Shown: one piece after another, positions 46,442 to 54,751 of the stretch
Numbering within the stretch: the stretch's first letter is position 1
Layout: each line of letters begins with the position of its first letter
Assembly: GCF_014083985.1 (NCBI RefSeq)
Contig: NZ_CP046907.1
Location: 442,501 to 506,500, forward strand
DNA from: Streptomyces sp. SCUT-3
Lineage (GTDB): Bacteria > Actinomycetota > Actinomycetes > Streptomycetales > Streptomycetaceae
DNA: 64,000 nucleotides
Reading direction: 5' to 3'
The notes under the pieces: model-generated
What the model saw: only the letters and a program-made list of their open reading frames with translations
Told to the model about the DNA's origin: nothing
Database searches by the model: none
Position numbers and translations under genes: made by a program

Positions 46442-47479
46442 GTGGAACACGCCGACCTCGCCGTCATCGGCGCAGGCCAGGCCGGGCTCGCCACCGCGGC
46501 CGCCGCGCCCGCCCACGGCTTCACCCCGCTCGTCCTCGAGGCGGCCGACGCCCCGGGAGGGGCCTGGCCGCACTACTACGACAGCCTCACCCTCTTCTCC
46601 CCGGCGAGGTACTCGGCGCTTCCCGGCCGCCCCTTCCCCGGCGACCCCGACCGCTGTCCGGGCCGGGACGAGGTGGTGGCCTACCTGCGCGACTACGCCG
46701 CCGCGCTGGACGCCGACATCCGCACCCGCACCCGGGTGACCTCCCTGCGCCGCGAGGACGGCGCCTGGACCGTCACCGCCGAGGACGGCAGGACGTGGTC
46801 GGCACGGGCCGTGGTCTGCGCGACCGGTGACTACACCACTCCCCACCGGCCCGACCTGCCCGGCCGGGACGGCTTCACCGGCACCCTGCTGCACGCGGCC
46901 GACTACCGCCGCCCCGACGGCTTCGCCGGCCGGCGGGTCGTGGTGGTGGGCGGCGGGAACTCCGCGGTGCAGATCGCCGCCGAGCTCGGCGCCGTCGCCG
47001 ACACCACCCTGGCCACCCGCCGCCCCCTCGCCTGGACACCGCAGCGCCCGCTCGGCCGCGACCTGCACCGGTGGCTGAAGCACACCCGCCTGGACACCGC
47101 CCCTCTCACCCGGCTGTGGCAGAGGCTGCCGGTCTCCGTCCTCGACGACGGCCGGTACCGCGCGGCCCTGGAGGCCGGCGGCGTGGACCGCCGCGAGATG
47201 TTCACCCGCTTCGAGGACGACGGCGTCGCCTGGGCCGACGGCACGCGCGAGAAGGTCGACGCGGTGGTGCTGGCCACCGGCTACCGCCCCGCGTTCCCCC
47301 ACCTCGCAGGCACCGGGGCCCTGGACGCCGGAGGCAGGCCCCTGCACCGCGGCGGCCTCTCCACCACCGTGCCGGGCCTGGGCTACGTCGGCATGGAGTT
47401 CCAGCGCGGCTTCTCCTCCAAGACCCTGCGCGGCGTCGGCCGGGACGCCGCGCACGTCCTGAGGCACCTGCGGAGTTGA
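46442..47479 (+). CDS. ArsO-like flavin-dependent monooxygenase
   Basis: 345 residues. The FAD motif LAVIGAGQAGLATAA opens the protein, the FMO-identifying motif is FTGTLLHAADYRRP (F-x-G-x3-H-x3-Y), and the NADPH motif VVVVGGGNSAVQIA is near residue 165. VVLATGYRPAFPHL closes the fold. ArsO-type enzymes sit in actinobacterial ars operons and are thought to oxidise arsenic species or supply reduced flavin. The GTG has AAGGAG upstream. An in-frame ATG at 46265, inside the operator, would add 59 low-complexity residues by leaderless translation. Confidence 0.83.
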   Translation: MEHADLAVIGAGQAGLATAAAAPAHGFTPLVLEAADAPGGAWPHYYDSLTLFSPARYSALPGRPFPGDPDRCPGRDEVVAYLRDYAAALDADIRTRTRVTSLRREDGAWTVTAEDGRTWSARAVVCATGDYTTPHRPDLPGRDGFTGTLLHAADYRRPDGFAGRRVVVVGGGNSAVQIAAELGAVADTTLATRRPLAWTPQRPLGRDLHRWLKHTRLDTAPLTRLWQRLPVSVLDDGRYRAALEAGGVDRREMFTRFEDDGVAWADGTREKVDAVVLATGYRPAFPHLAGTGALDAGGRPLHRGGLSTTVPGLGYVGMEFQRGFSSKTLRGVGRDAAHVLRHLRS

Positions 47480-47775
47480 CTCCCTGCCGCCCCGGAAGGC
47501 GGCCTCGGTCCCCGGACACCCGTCGGACTTCGCGTCCTGTGGCCGCCGAACGCGTGCGACGGCGGAACCACCGGCCGGGGGCGCCTTCCGGGCCACGAGG
47601 CTCCGGCGCCTCCGGGTGCCGCGGCTGCCGCCCACCGGCTGAAGACGGACTCCCCGCGCCGCATTCAGGTGGTCGCGGTCGACGCGTGCTGCCCGGCCCC
47701 GGAAGGGTCACGAGGAATCCGCCACCGTCCGGCATCCGCCACGACGGAACCGGGAACCCCTGAACGCCCGCCGGT
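47480..47775. other. 296-base gap between convergent flavoprotein genes, no feature recognised
   Basis: GC-rich sequence without a supported gene, repeat or obvious hairpin. It separates two convergent flavin-monooxygenase genes. Confidence 0.4.
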
Positions 47776-48858
47776 TCACACGTCCGGGCTCGCCGGGGAC
47801 CGGCCGAGCAGGGCGGCGATCTCGCGGGCGGCGTCGCGGGCGGGGCGGCCGACGCCGATCAGGGTGGCCGAGGCCGGGCCGGTCCAGTCGCCGTAGCCGA
47901 GCAGGTGCAGCCTCGGTTCGCCGACGGCCCGGGTGCCGTCGGTGGGGATGCGGCCGCGGGCGCCGCGCAGACCGAGCGGGGCGAGGTGGGCCAGCGCCGG
48001 GCGGAAGCCGGTGCACCAGATCACCGCGTCCGCCTCCGCGCGCGTGCCGTCGGTCCACTCCACGCCGTCCTCGGTGAGGCGGGTGAACATCGGCTGGGCC
48101 TTGAGCAGGCCCGCGTCGCGGGCCGCGCGGACCGGCGGCACGGCGACGACGTCACCGAGGGAGGCGACGCCGCCGGTGTCGGCGCGGCCTGCCTCCAGGG
48201 CGCGGCGGCGGGCGGTGGCCACGTCGAACAGGGCGCGGCCGTCGATGTCGTCGGGCAGGAAGCGGGGCGGGCGCAGGGTCGCCCAGGTGAGGTCGATGCC
48301 GGCCGGGGCGAGGTCGGCGGCGATCTGCGCGCCGGAGTTCCCGCCGCCGACCACGACGACCCGCTGCCCGGCGAAGTCGGCGGGGCGGCGGTAGTCCACG
48401 GTGTGCAGCTGCCGTCCGGCGAAGGCCTCCCGGCCGGGGACGGCGGGGACGAACGGGCGCCACCAGGTGCCCGTCGCGGAGACCACCGCGCGGGCCGACC
48501 AGGTGCCCGCGTCGGTCTCCACGCGCAGCCGGGCGCTGTCGCGGCGGACGGCGCCGACCCGCACGGGACGGTGGACGGGCAGGCCGTAGCGGCGCTCGTA
48601 GTCGGTGAGGTACTCCGCCACGTGCCGGGCGTCCGGGTACTCCTGGCCGGCCTGTGCGGGCATGGGCCGACCGGGCAGCGAGGAGTGGGCGGCCGGGGAG
48701 AACAGGTGGAGGGAGTCCCACGCGTGCCGCCACGCCCCGCCGGGCTCGGCCTGCGCGTCGAGGACGGCGAAGCCGACCCCGAGGCGGCGCAGGTGGTAGC
48801 CGGCGGCGAGCCCTGCCTGGCCGCCGCCGACCACCACCACGTCCACCGCGTGCGTCAC
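47776..48858 (-). CDS. arsO: ArsO-like flavin-dependent monooxygenase (acr3 operon)
   Basis: 360 residues. It has FAD motif VVVVGGGQAGLAAGYHL, GGAWRHAWDSLHLFSPAAHSSLPG (the substrate-side segment shared with the gene at 46442), FMO-like motif FAGRQLHTVDYRRP, NADPH motif VVVVGGGNSGAQIA and closing motif WCTGFRPAL. It starts with GTG inside the acr3 stop (GTGA), so it is co-translated with the arsenite pump. It is a paralogue of the gene at 46442, about 300 bases away and convergent. Confidence 0.88.
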   Translation of the reverse strand: MTHAVDVVVVGGGQAGLAAGYHLRRLGVGFAVLDAQAEPGGAWRHAWDSLHLFSPAAHSSLPGRPMPAQAGQEYPDARHVAEYLTDYERRYGLPVHRPVRVGAVRRDSARLRVETDAGTWSARAVVSATGTWWRPFVPAVPGREAFAGRQLHTVDYRRPADFAGQRVVVVGGGNSGAQIAADLAPAGIDLTWATLRPPRFLPDDIDGRALFDVATARRRALEAGRADTGGVASLGDVVAVPPVRAARDAGLLKAQPMFTRLTEDGVEWTDGTRAEADAVIWCTGFRPALAHLAPLGLRGARGRIPTDGTRAVGEPRLHLLGYGDWTGPASATLIGVGRPARDAAREIAALLGRSPASPDV

Positions 48859-49964
48859 GGGGCCGTCGTCACGGCGTCGGTGCCGAACTTCTTGCGCCAG
48901 GCCAGGGCGACGTAGACCAGTCCGACGAGGACGGGGACCTCGATCAGCGGCCCGACGACGCCGGACAGCGCCTGGCCGGAGGTGACGCCGAAGGTGGCGA
49001 TGGCGACCGCGATGGCCAGTTCGAAGTTGTTGCCGGCGGCGGTGAAGGCCAGGGTGGCGGTGCGGTCGTAGGCCAGGCCGATCGCCTTGCCCAGGACGAA
49101 GCTGCCGAAGAACATGATCGCGAAGTAGGCCAGCAGGGGCAGCGCGATCCGGGCGACGTCCCACGGCTTGGAGGTGATGGTCTCCCCCTGCAGGGCGAAG
49201 AGGATCACGATGGTGAACAGCAGGCCGTACAGCGCCCACGGGCCGATCCTCGGCAGGAACCTGCTCTCGTACGACTCGCGGCCCATCCTCCTCTCCCCGA
49301 TGCGGCGGGTGAGGAACCCGGCCAGCAGCGGCACGCCGAGGAAGATGACGACGTTGAGCGCGATCTCCCACATCGAGACGTCCAGGCCGGTGCCGTCGCC
49401 CAGGCCGAGCCAGCCGGGGAGCAGGTCGAGGTAGAACCAGCCGAGCAGGCCGAAGGCGAGGACCTGGAAGACGGAGTTGAGGGCGACGAGGACGGCGGCG
49501 GCCTCGCGGTCTCCGCAGGCCAGGTCGTTCCAGATGATGACCATCGCGATGCAGCGGGCGAGTCCGACGACGATCAGCCCGGTGCGGTACTCGGGCAGGT
49601 CGGGCAGGAAGGTCCAGGCGAGGGCGAACATCACCGCCGGCCCGACGACCCAGTTGACCACCAGCGAGGAGGCCATCAGCTTCTTGTCGCCGGTGACGGT
49701 GTCGAGCCGGTCGTAGCGGACCTTGGCCAGCACCGGGTACATCATGACCAGCAGGCCGAGCGCGATCGGCAGCGAGATCCCGCCGATCTCGACGGCGGCC
49801 AGGGCGTCGCCCATGCCGGGGACGACGCGGCCGAGGCCGAGGCCGACCGCCATGGCGAGCAGGATCCACACCGCCAGGTAGCGGTCGAGGGTGGAGAGCC
49901 CGGCGGTGACCGCCTGCTCCCCGGTGGCGGCCCGCGGGGCGGTCGCGGGTTCGGTGCTGGTCAC
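48855..49964 (-). CDS. acr3: Arsenite efflux permease Acr3 family
   Basis: 369 residues, ten predicted membrane helices, the BART/Acr3 fold. It exports arsenite using the proton gradient. The conserved cysteine lies in GLARCIAMVIIWNDLACGDRE; TAAGNNFELAIAVAIATFG near the C-terminus is the second family hallmark, and ALGLLVMMYPVLAKVRYD the N-terminal one. GTG start coupled to arsR by a GTGA overlap; its own stop overlaps arsO. The order arsR-acr3-arsO forms one operon. Confidence 0.96.
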   Translation of the reverse strand: MTSTEPATAPRAATGEQAVTAGLSTLDRYLAVWILLAMAVGLGLGRVVPGMGDALAAVEIGGISLPIALGLLVMMYPVLAKVRYDRLDTVTGDKKLMASSLVVNWVVGPAVMFALAWTFLPDLPEYRTGLIVVGLARCIAMVIIWNDLACGDREAAAVLVALNSVFQVLAFGLLGWFYLDLLPGWLGLGDGTGLDVSMWEIALNVVIFLGVPLLAGFLTRRIGERRMGRESYESRFLPRIGPWALYGLLFTIVILFALQGETITSKPWDVARIALPLLAYFAIMFFGSFVLGKAIGLAYDRTATLAFTAAGNNFELAIAVAIATFGVTSGQALSGVVGPLIEVPVLVGLVYVALAWRKKFGTDAVTTAP

Positions 49965-50275
49965 GGGCAGGACCTCTTCGTATCGGCGGCAAGGGTGGTG
50001 CGGGCGGCGGCGGCGAGGTCGGCGAAGGCTCCGGCCAGGGCGTCGAGGACCTCGGGGCGCAGCCGGTAGTAGGTGAAGCGCCCGCACGGCTCGGTCTCGA
50101 CGACGCCGGCCTCGCGCAGCACCCGCAGGTGGTTGGACAGGTTGGTCTGCTTCGCCCCGGTCTCGTCCACCAGGTGGGTGGTGCACAGGGTCTCTCGGGC
50201 GAGCAGCTGCACGATCCGGAACCTGAGCGGGTCGGCCAGGACCCGGATCACTTCAGCGTCGACTGACGTCATCAT
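49961..50275 (-). CDS. arsR: ArsR-family repressor of the acr3 operon
   Basis: 104 residues. The recognition helix is KQTNLSNHLRVLREAGVV. The cysteine in RETLCTTHL and the one in TEPCGRFTYY, plus the C-terminal SCP, suit the distinct As(III) sites of actinobacterial (CgArsR-type) repressors rather than the CVC type seen at 44317. It is divergent from arsC across a compact operator. Starts at 50275 or 50272 (consecutive ATGs). Confidence 0.92.
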   Translation of the reverse strand: MMTSVDAEVIRVLADPLRFRIVQLLARETLCTTHLVDETGAKQTNLSNHLRVLREAGVVETEPCGRFTYYRLRPEVLDALAGAFADLAAAARTTLAADTKRSCP

Positions 50276-50276
50276 G

Positions 50277-50298
50277 CACTGATACTCTCACATCAGTG
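50277..50298. promoter_or_regulatory. Operator between arsR-acr3-arsO and arsC
   Basis: CACTGAT and ATCAGTG form perfect 7-bp arms around 8 bases, directly before the arsR ATG and 72 bases before the arsC start. A two-fold site here fits a dimeric ArsR controlling both directions. It is unrelated to the CATAGACGCA-type sites of the other arsR. Confidence 0.65.
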
Positions 50299-50369
50299 GT
50301 GGCTGACACCACCGAGCGCTGATGTCCTGTGCCGTCGGCGCACGCCCGTCGCGAGATGAGAGACCCGCC

Positions 50370-50783
50370 GTGTCCGACAAGCCCTCCGTGCTGTTCGTCT
50401 GCGTCCACAACGCCGGCCGCTCCCAGATGGCCGCCGCCTGGCTCACCCACCTGGCCGGGGACCGCGTCGAGGTCCGCTCCGCCGGCTCCGCGCCCGCCGA
50501 CGCGGTCAACCCGGCCGCCGTCGAGGCGATGCGCGAGGTCGGCATCGACATGTCCGCCGAGGTGCCGAAGGTCCTGACCGTGGACGCCGTGCGGGCCTCG
50601 GACGTGTGCGTCACCATGGGCTGCGGTGACACCTGCCCCGTCTTCCCCGGCAAGCGCTACCTGGACTGGAAACTGGAGGACCCGGCCGGGCAGGGCGTCG
50701 AGACCGTCCGGACCGTCCGCGACGAGATCAAGACCCTGGTCGAGGGCCTGATCGCCGAGATCGCCCCGGAGAGGACCGCCTGA
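50370..50783 (+). CDS. arsC: Arsenate reductase (low-molecular-weight phosphatase type)
   Basis: 137 residues. The catalytic P-loop is FVCVHNAGRSQMA (C-x5-R). The resolving cysteines lie in VTMGCGDTCPVFPGKRY, and LDWKLEDPAGQG is the conserved acid loop. It reduces arsenate to arsenite for export by Acr3, in actinomycetes usually with thioredoxin or mycothiol. The GTG at 50370 begins VSDKPSVLF; an ATG at 50322 would add 16 residues of low similarity. Confidence 0.93.
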   Translation: MSDKPSVLFVCVHNAGRSQMAAAWLTHLAGDRVEVRSAGSAPADAVNPAAVEAMREVGIDMSAEVPKVLTVDAVRASDVCVTMGCGDTCPVFPGKRYLDWKLEDPAGQGVETVRTVRDEIKTLVEGLIAEIAPERTA

Positions 50784-50826
50784 GCGGGCGCCGGCCCCAG
50801 TACCGTTCCTGCTGACACCAGCGCCC

Positions 50827-51203
50827 GTGACGTGGTTGTCAAGCCCGAACCGGCGGGCTCACACCGCCACCCTCCACATCGCTCACGCCTCCCTGGCCTC
50901 CGAAGGCATAGTCACCGCCGATGACACGCTGACGAGCACTACCGAGACGGAGGATTTCCTTCGCCTCCACAACGGCATCCTGGGCCCTGAGCTGATGGAC
51001 AAGATGCGTAGCCAGGCCGAGCACTTCAGTGCTGAACCGGTCTCCGGCGACGTCTTAGCCGTCGATCTCACCGGTGAGACCAAGAATGCCACCTACTCGA
51101 CCGATGCCATCCACCGCGACGAGGCCGTCATCGTCGCGGCACCGACCTCCCCACCCTCCTGGACGCCGGATGCCGCCTCGCTGCCCTCGTCAACAGCAAG
51201 TGA
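50827..51203 (+). pseudogene. Thioredoxin reductase (arsT/trxB-type) remnant
   Basis: The readable piece GILGPELMDKMRSQAEHFSAE, then VLAVDLTGETKNATYSTD and AVIVAAP, is recognisable as the first third of an actinobacterial thioredoxin reductase. The preceding ATLHIAHASLASEGIVTADD corresponds to the end of its FAD domain start. In another frame the 3' end reads DAGCRLAALVNSK and a stop at 51201, like the reductase C-terminus. The FAD G-x-G-x-x-G loop, the CxxC site and the NADPH domain are gone. It sits where arsT follows arsC in related clusters. A deletion remnant is the best reading. Confidence 0.65.
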
Positions 51204-51364
51204 CCGATAAACCCGACAAAACCACGGCACTCTTCTGAACGGAACGGACTGTTCAGCCCGTCCGTCACTGGTCCCTGCCGATGGGTCTGCAGGGGCCGTC
51301 TGTTGTCACCTCACCGTTCTCCGCACCGGCCGGGTCCAACAATCATGGCGTCCGTGCGACCCGA
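51204..51364. other. Spacer region before CRISPR array 1, with an inverted repeat
   Basis: No gene is supported. CTGAAC (51235-51240) and GTTCAG (51251-51256) form a small inverted repeat, overlapped by ACGGAC / GTCCGT. As the array reads away from its leader toward this side, the hairpin could end the array transcript. Confidence 0.4.
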
Positions 51365-52611
51365 TCGCCGCCCCCGCAGATGCGGGGACGACGCGGCCGG
51401 CGTGTGGACGGTCCAGTCCGACGTCGAACTACCCCCGCGGGTGCGGGGACGACACCAGTTCCCCGTCCTGCTTAACCCAGTACGAGGAACTACCCCCGCG
51501 GGTGCGGGGACGACTCCCAGCCCATCGACGTGATGGAGAACCGCAGGGAACTACCCCCGCGGGTGCGGGGACGACGCCCTCTGCGCGCAGGCAGACCCCG
51601 AACTGTGGGAACTACCCCCGCGGGTGCGGGGACGACCACACCACCGAGTCCCTCGCCGTCGACCGGCTGGAACTACCCCCGCGGGTGCAGGGACGACAAG
51701 GAGTCCATGGAGAAGCCGCGGGGGTCGACCGAACTACCCCCGCGGGTGCGGGGACGACCCATGGGTCCTTGCCGTCCCCGAGGTTCTCGCAGAACTACCC
51801 CCGCGGGTGCGGGGACGACCTGCATTCGTACAAGGAAGGGAACCGGATTCTCGAACTACCCCCGCGGGTGCGGGGACGACGTCCCCCAGTCGCGTGACCG
51901 CGCCTACTGGGCGGAACTACCCCCGCGGGTGCGGGGACGACGTCGGCTCGGGGACGGTGGGGGGTGCGAAGGGGGAACTACCCCCGCGGGTGCGGGGACG
52001 ACATGTCGACCCAGGCGCCGTCGGCCTCGTAGGACGAACTACCCCCGCGGGTGCGGGGACGACTCCTGCAGCTCGGGGGGCAGCTCGGTGTCGGCCGAAC
52101 TACCCCCGCGGGTGCGGGGACGACGCAGCAGGCCGAGGCCGGTGCCGGCCATCGCGAGAACTACCCCCGCGGGTGCGGGGACGACGCGGTTGCCGTACAC
52201 CGGGTGCCGCACCCGGCCGAACTACCCCCGCGGGTGCGGGGACGACCCTGAATGACGATACCGGTAGGTGCCGCAATGGGAACTACCCCCGCGGGTGCGG
52301 GGACGACGTCCGCCGCGCCAACGGCGGGCCCTCGACGCATGAACTACCCCCGCGGGTGCGGGGACGACCCGATACCGATGCATGGCGTGCGGAGTGTGAC
52401 CGAACTACCCCGCGGGTGCGGGGACGACGGACGAGGCCGCCTGAGACGGCATTAACCGCGGGAACTACCCCCGCGGGTGCGGGGACGACGTCGCCTATGG
52501 CCCCTCGTGTCGCTTGATGACAGAACTACCCCCGCGGGTGCGGGGACGACTCCCCCGGGCCCAGCGGCGGTGCCGGGTCCGGGGAACTACCCCCGCGGGT
52601 GCGGGGACGAC
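51365..52611 (-). CRISPR. Type I-E CRISPR array 1 (21 repeats, 20 spacers)
   Basis: 28-bp repeats at a strict 61-base period with 33-bp spacers. In the transcribed (minus) orientation the repeat starts GTCGTCCCCGC, has loop ACCC, stem GCGGGG and ends GTAGTTC. Twenty units are good. The unit farthest from cas2 (51365-51392) is degenerate in its first six plus-strand bases and centre, marking the old end. Unit 51670-51697 has one substitution, and unit 52402-52428 lacks one C. The leader side is at 52612, next to cas2. The degenerate unit at the far end confirms this polarity. Confidence 0.97.
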
Positions 52612-52636
52612 CCTTACTGACCTGGGGTGTTGTCAC
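52612..52636 (-). promoter_or_regulatory. CRISPR array 1 leader-end motif, overlapping the cas2 stop
   Basis: Next to the first repeat the minus strand reads GACAACACCCC then CAGGTCAGTAAGG. Both elements recur in the leader of array 2. The cas2 stop codon (52633-52635) falls in the first element, so only 21 bases separate cas2 from the array and much of the leader must overlap the cas2 coding end. Confidence 0.65.
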
Positions 52637-52980
52637 GTGATCATGCCGTTTTTCTTTACTTCGTTCGATGCCCTCCAAGGCTGTCCGGAGTTCCCTCGTG
52701 GCCTGGACATCAAGGTGAGTCCGTCGAAGTCCGTGGGGGTCCAGCGTTCCTGGCCGGCTGTGCGGACGGTCCATCCCTGCTCCGTCCGGGCCGGCTCGAT
52801 CATGACGGCTTGGCCGTCGCGGATACGGTCGGCCAGGACTTTCCACAGTCCGTCACGGATCCGAGCATTCGGGCTACCGACGAATACGCCGGGGGCCACC
52901 TCGATGAACCAACGGGTCAGGTGCCCTCGGAGCCCCGGAGGGGCCGCGATGAGGACCACCACTGTCGTTGCGGCGCTCAT
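52633..52980 (-). CDS. cas2: CRISPR-associated Cas2e
   Basis: 115 residues, ferredoxin-like fold of the type I-E (CasE-family) Cas2. Features: VVVLIAAPPGLRGHLTRWFIEVAPGVFVG and RIRDGLWKVLADRIRDGQAVMI, then GLTLMSRPRGNSG. It bridges two Cas1 dimers during spacer insertion. The ATG overlaps the cas1 stop (ATGA). Its 3' end doubles as part of the array 1 leader. Confidence 0.96.
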   Translation of the reverse strand: MSAATTVVVLIAAPPGLRGHLTRWFIEVAPGVFVGSPNARIRDGLWKVLADRIRDGQAVMIEPARTEQGWTVRTAGQERWTPTDFDGLTLMSRPRGNSGQPWRASNEVKKNGMIT

Positions 52981-53963
52981 GTGGCCGTGTCTCCGACCGG
53001 GTCCGGGATGATGTCGAGGTGGCTGTCCGGGTCGAAGACGTAGGTGCCCCAGTTACGTCCCCCGCCGACCACGCCGTCCCCGTCGTCCCACAGGCCTCCC
53101 GAGTCCTCTTCCAGCAGGGTGGTGCCCTTCGGGACCAGCAGGTCTCTGATGTCCGCAACGATCCGGGGCAGTAGTTTTCCCTGGACCACGGAATCCCGGA
53201 GAGCTGTGCGTGCGTCCCGTTCCGATGTCAGTCCCTTGGCCGCGAGGTCGAAGGCGAGCGGGATGGTGAACTCGGCCTTGTAGAGGTCGGCGATGTCCAG
53301 GACGAAGGACAGTGCGGAGCCGGTGTGGACGAAGCCCAGGGCCGGGCTGGCCCCGATACCGGTGATGACGGCGTGGCAGATGCCGTACAGAGCCGAGTTC
53401 GCTGCGGACAGGAGCCGGTTGACGTCGTCGCCTGCTGCGAATGCGTCTCCGGGCTTGTAGTCCCGCTTGGTCCATGTCACCCCGGTGCGTTCGGAGTGCT
53501 TGGCGTAGAGGCGGCGTACGCGCGTACCCTCACGCCCCCGTAGCTGCTGGAGAGTCAGCCCGGACGTGTCCTCGTCGGGGAAGCGCAGCTCGTACATGCG
53601 GCGGGCAACTGCAACGCGTTCCTTGGGGCGGGTGGCCAGCCATGCCTGCCGCAGTTGGAGCTGGGAGCCACGGGCGACCCCGTGGCCCGAGGCGTACAGG
53701 CGGACGCCCTGCTCGCCGACCCAGCACATGGATGTGCCGGAGTCGGCGAGCAGCGCGACCGCCCCGTGGGTGATGCGGCTTCCTGGACCGATCAGGAGGA
53801 CGGCGAGCCAGGCCGCCGGTACATGGACCACTCGCGCCTTGTTGATCAGGACGACCGCGTTGTCGTCCCGGTCGATGTGGCATCGTTCGACGTACAGGCT
53901 GGATACCCGGTCCTCCAGTCTGTGCACCTCCTGCGGCCCGGCCCGCCACCACGGCTCAGCCAT
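52977..53963 (-). CDS. cas1: CRISPR-associated integrase Cas1e
   Basis: 328 residues; the integrase that inserts new spacers. The N-terminal beta domain (SSLYVERCHIDRDDNAVVLI) is followed by the helical catalytic domain with the metal ligands Glu in QQLRGREGTRVRRLY, His in LGFVHTGSALSFVLDIADLYK and the Asp residues after it. ATG 53963 overlaps the cas6e end by 8 bases. A ~30-residue glycine/aspartate-rich C-terminal tail extends past the core. Confidence 0.97.
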   Translation of the reverse strand: MAEPWWRAGPQEVHRLEDRVSSLYVERCHIDRDDNAVVLINKARVVHVPAAWLAVLLIGPGSRITHGAVALLADSGTSMCWVGEQGVRLYASGHGVARGSQLQLRQAWLATRPKERVAVARRMYELRFPDEDTSGLTLQQLRGREGTRVRRLYAKHSERTGVTWTKRDYKPGDAFAAGDDVNRLLSAANSALYGICHAVITGIGASPALGFVHTGSALSFVLDIADLYKAEFTIPLAFDLAAKGLTSERDARTALRDSVVQGKLLPRIVADIRDLLVPKGTTLLEEDSGGLWDDGDGVVGGGRNWGTYVFDPDSHLDIIPDPVGDTAT

Positions 53964-54747
53964 TGGCCGTCGCCTTCGCGCGTACCGGCGCCAGGGTGAG
54001 GAGTCCCTGCCCGTACCCCTTGGCCGGTCCGATGCCTCCCAGCAGTGTCGACCGCAGCGCGTCCGGGTCCGTCACTCTCAGCCGCCCCTCGAAGGTGGCT
54101 GTGGACAGGGTGACGCGCGGGCCGTCCCGGTGCTTGCTGAAGCGCAGGATGTCGCGGCTGACGATGGACACGGCAGGCCCCGGCCCGATCGGGCCGTCCT
54201 CGTCGAGTCCGGGGGCCGGCGCGTCGGCCGAGGCTTCGGGAATGGTGAAGCCGTGGCGTTCCGCCCTGTCGATGAGCCAGGCGAGCTGCTGGGCGACCGT
54301 CCGGTGGGCCACGCGGAAGCCGCGGGGGCGGCGGTCGGCGTCGGGCCGCTCGGTGCGGGTCTTCAGGCGCTCGTTCTGCTGCTCGCTCGGTTTGGCGGGC
54401 CTCGGCACGCTCTGGACCGGGTTGGCGGTCAGGCGGAATCCGAATTCCCTTCCTCGCGCAATGCGTTCGAGCAGTGGCGTGTAGTCGGCGATGAGCGGTT
54501 CACCGCCGTCCGCGCCGGGCCAGCCGGCTTCGTCCACCAGGTGCTGCCAGGAGGGGCGGCTCCCGGTGAGGACGAGGATCTCGGCGCGGTGGGCGGTGTT
54601 GTTCTCCAGCCGCCACAGCACACGTTCGGTGACGGGCTGTACGGCGAGGCCCGCAAGGATTGCCGCGTGCAGCCGGTGCGGGTTAGACAGCAGGGAGACC
54701 GCCTTGCGGCGGCGCGGGTTCAGGGCGATTTTCGACAAGTACGGCAT
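53956..54747 (-). CDS. cas6e: crRNA endoribonuclease Cas6e (CasE)
   Basis: 263 residues, tandem ferredoxin folds. It cleaves the repeat hairpin and stays bound as part of Cascade. The catalytic histidine is in LLSNPHRLHAAILAG near residue 26, and the glycine-rich loop is GGIGPAKGYGQGLLTL near the C-terminus. The middle (residues ~105-150) is charged and likely flexible. The start is 4 bases after the cas5e stop. Its expected substrate is the GCGGGG stem of both arrays and perhaps of the mini-array at 59846. Confidence 0.96.
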   Translation of the reverse strand: MPYLSKIALNPRRRKAVSLLSNPHRLHAAILAGLAVQPVTERVLWRLENNTAHRAEILVLTGSRPSWQHLVDEAGWPGADGGEPLIADYTPLLERIARGREFGFRLTANPVQSVPRPAKPSEQQNERLKTRTERPDADRRPRGFRVAHRTVAQQLAWLIDRAERHGFTIPEASADAPAPGLDEDGPIGPGPAVSIVSRDILRFSKHRDGPRVTLSTATFEGRLRVTDPDALRSTLLGGIGPAKGYGQGLLTLAPVRAKATANG

Positions 54748-54751
54748 CGGG

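Noticed and set aside
51502-52517. Open frames through CRISPR array 1 coding repeated ELPPRVRGR-type peptides
   Set aside because: They are translations of the 61-base repeat-spacer units. No start signal or coding bias exists apart from the repeats. The same applies to frames at 62,986-63,999 in array 2.
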